From positions 1 to 13,622 of the forward strand of contig JAODAU010000089.1 of NCBI GenBank assembly GCA_025463615.1: a DNA stretch of 13,622 bases, read 5' to 3'. Every line of letters starts with the position of its first letter. The first letter of the stretch is position 1. The notes under the pieces are model-generated. The model made no database searches, was not told where the DNA came from, and was given only the letters and a program-made list of their open reading frames with translations. The position numbers and the translations under genes are program-made. Shown one piece after another: positions 13,314 through 13,622 of the stretch. The stretch comes from Microbacteriaceae bacterium. GTDB taxonomy: Bacteria; Actinomycetota; Actinomycetes; Actinomycetales; Microbacteriaceae.

Positions 13314-13622
13314 TCACAGGGTCACGTCGAAGATGCGAGCGGGGCCACCGCCGGCGTCGGAGTCGCCGCGGGAGTCGTAGGTGCCGCGCTCGGTGCTGTC
13401 GACCTGCGACTCCTGCACGAAGCGGATGGCGCTGCGCAGGTAGTGCTCGTTGAGGTCGCGCAGCTCGCGGATCTGGTTGGTGAGCTCGGTCATGGCGGCG
13501 AGGTGCGCGGCCAGGATGTCGGACCAGGGGCCATCGGGCGCCATCGACACGAGCTCGCGCAGCGTGACCTCGCCATCCGCGCCCCACTCGGCGGCCACGA
13601 CGGCGGCCTCGACGGTGCGGCT
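13314..13622 (-). CDS. flgN: FlgN-like flagellar export chaperone (partial, N-terminus beyond the window)
   Basis: FlgN escorts FlgK and FlgL to the export gate. The visible 102 residues are the C-terminal part. They contain helices with TLRELVSMAPDG, HLAAMTELTNQIRELRDLNEHYLR and AIRFVQES, then a polar tail with GTYDSRGDSDAGGG. The Leu-rich helix with LRDLNEHYLRSAI is the FlgN hallmark. The frame stays open to the window edge, so the true start lies outside; an internal GTG at 13598 is too late for a normal 140-160 aa FlgN. Its position just before flgK and flgL, its clients in known systems, supports the call. Confidence 0.82.
   Translation of the reverse strand, partial: SRTVEAAVVAAEWGADGEVTLRELVSMAPDGPWSDILAAHLAAMTELTNQIRELRDLNEHYLRSAIRFVQESQVDSTERGTYDSRGDSDAGGGPARIFDVTL

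Noticed and set aside
11897..13453. 518-codon plus-strand open frame opposite flgK
   Set aside because: The translation is Arg/Gly/Asp/Val-rich without motifs, while the opposite strand encodes a clear FlgK with both conserved ends.
1..13622. CRISPR arrays, insertion sequences, prophage or tRNA-linked integration
   Set aside because: No regularly spaced repeats, transposase or integrase motifs, or tRNA-like sequences were seen on either strand.

Overview
The window is high-GC DNA (about 75% in the densest genes), with GTG starts, leaderless-type promoters and actinobacterial gene families. It most likely comes from a motile member of Microbacteriaceae or a close relative, inferred from gene content and style rather than from a database match.

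Layout, left to right. (1) 1-836: the last codons of rpmG (L33), rpsN coding a cysteine-free S14, and a short HU-type nucleoid protein closed by a strong hairpin terminator. (2) 837-3759: a large membrane protein fusing a CopD-like copper domain to a CtaG cytochrome-oxidase assembly domain, convergent with a membrane-anchored protein of unknown function. (3) 3842-5143: a stand-alone Pif1/RecD2-like helicase, followed by a 57-nt imperfect palindrome. (4) 5216-6596 (minus strand): a three-gene set of DUF2470 protein, DUF4383 membrane protein and canonical heme oxygenase, with a DtxR/IdeR-like box over the predicted heme oxygenase promoter. This looks like iron-controlled heme use. (5) 6617-7165: a DinB-like protein sharing an overlapping divergent -10 with the DUF2470 gene. 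(6) 7162-9820 (minus strand): a stretch of visibly lower GC (58-65% in sampled lines against 77% next door) with an orphan NarL/LuxR-type regulator whose receiver has lost its phosphoacceptor Asp, a small secreted peptidoglycan-binding protein and an LCP (LytR-CpsA-Psr) cell-wall ligase. The last two share a 9-nt motif at their predicted promoters. (7) 9929-10576: a dienelactone-hydrolase-like alpha/beta hydrolase. (8) 10612-13622 (minus strand): a packed flagellar operon flgN-flgK-flgL-fliW that runs off the right edge inside flgN.

Several genes (CtaG fusion, the membrane-anchored protein, helicase, DUF2470, DinB-like, hydrolase) have no usable Shine-Dalgarno but carry a TANNNT hexamer 6-8 nt before the start codon, which points to leaderless mRNAs. 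Others (HU, the secreted protein, LCP) have strong Shine-Dalgarno sequences.

The candidates for something undescribed are the DUF2470-DUF4383-heme oxygenase set, which separates the heme oxygenase from a domain usually found fused in other heme-degrading proteins, and the low-GC cell-wall islet with its degenerate-receiver regulator. I saw no CRISPR array, tRNA, rRNA, transposase or phage gene.
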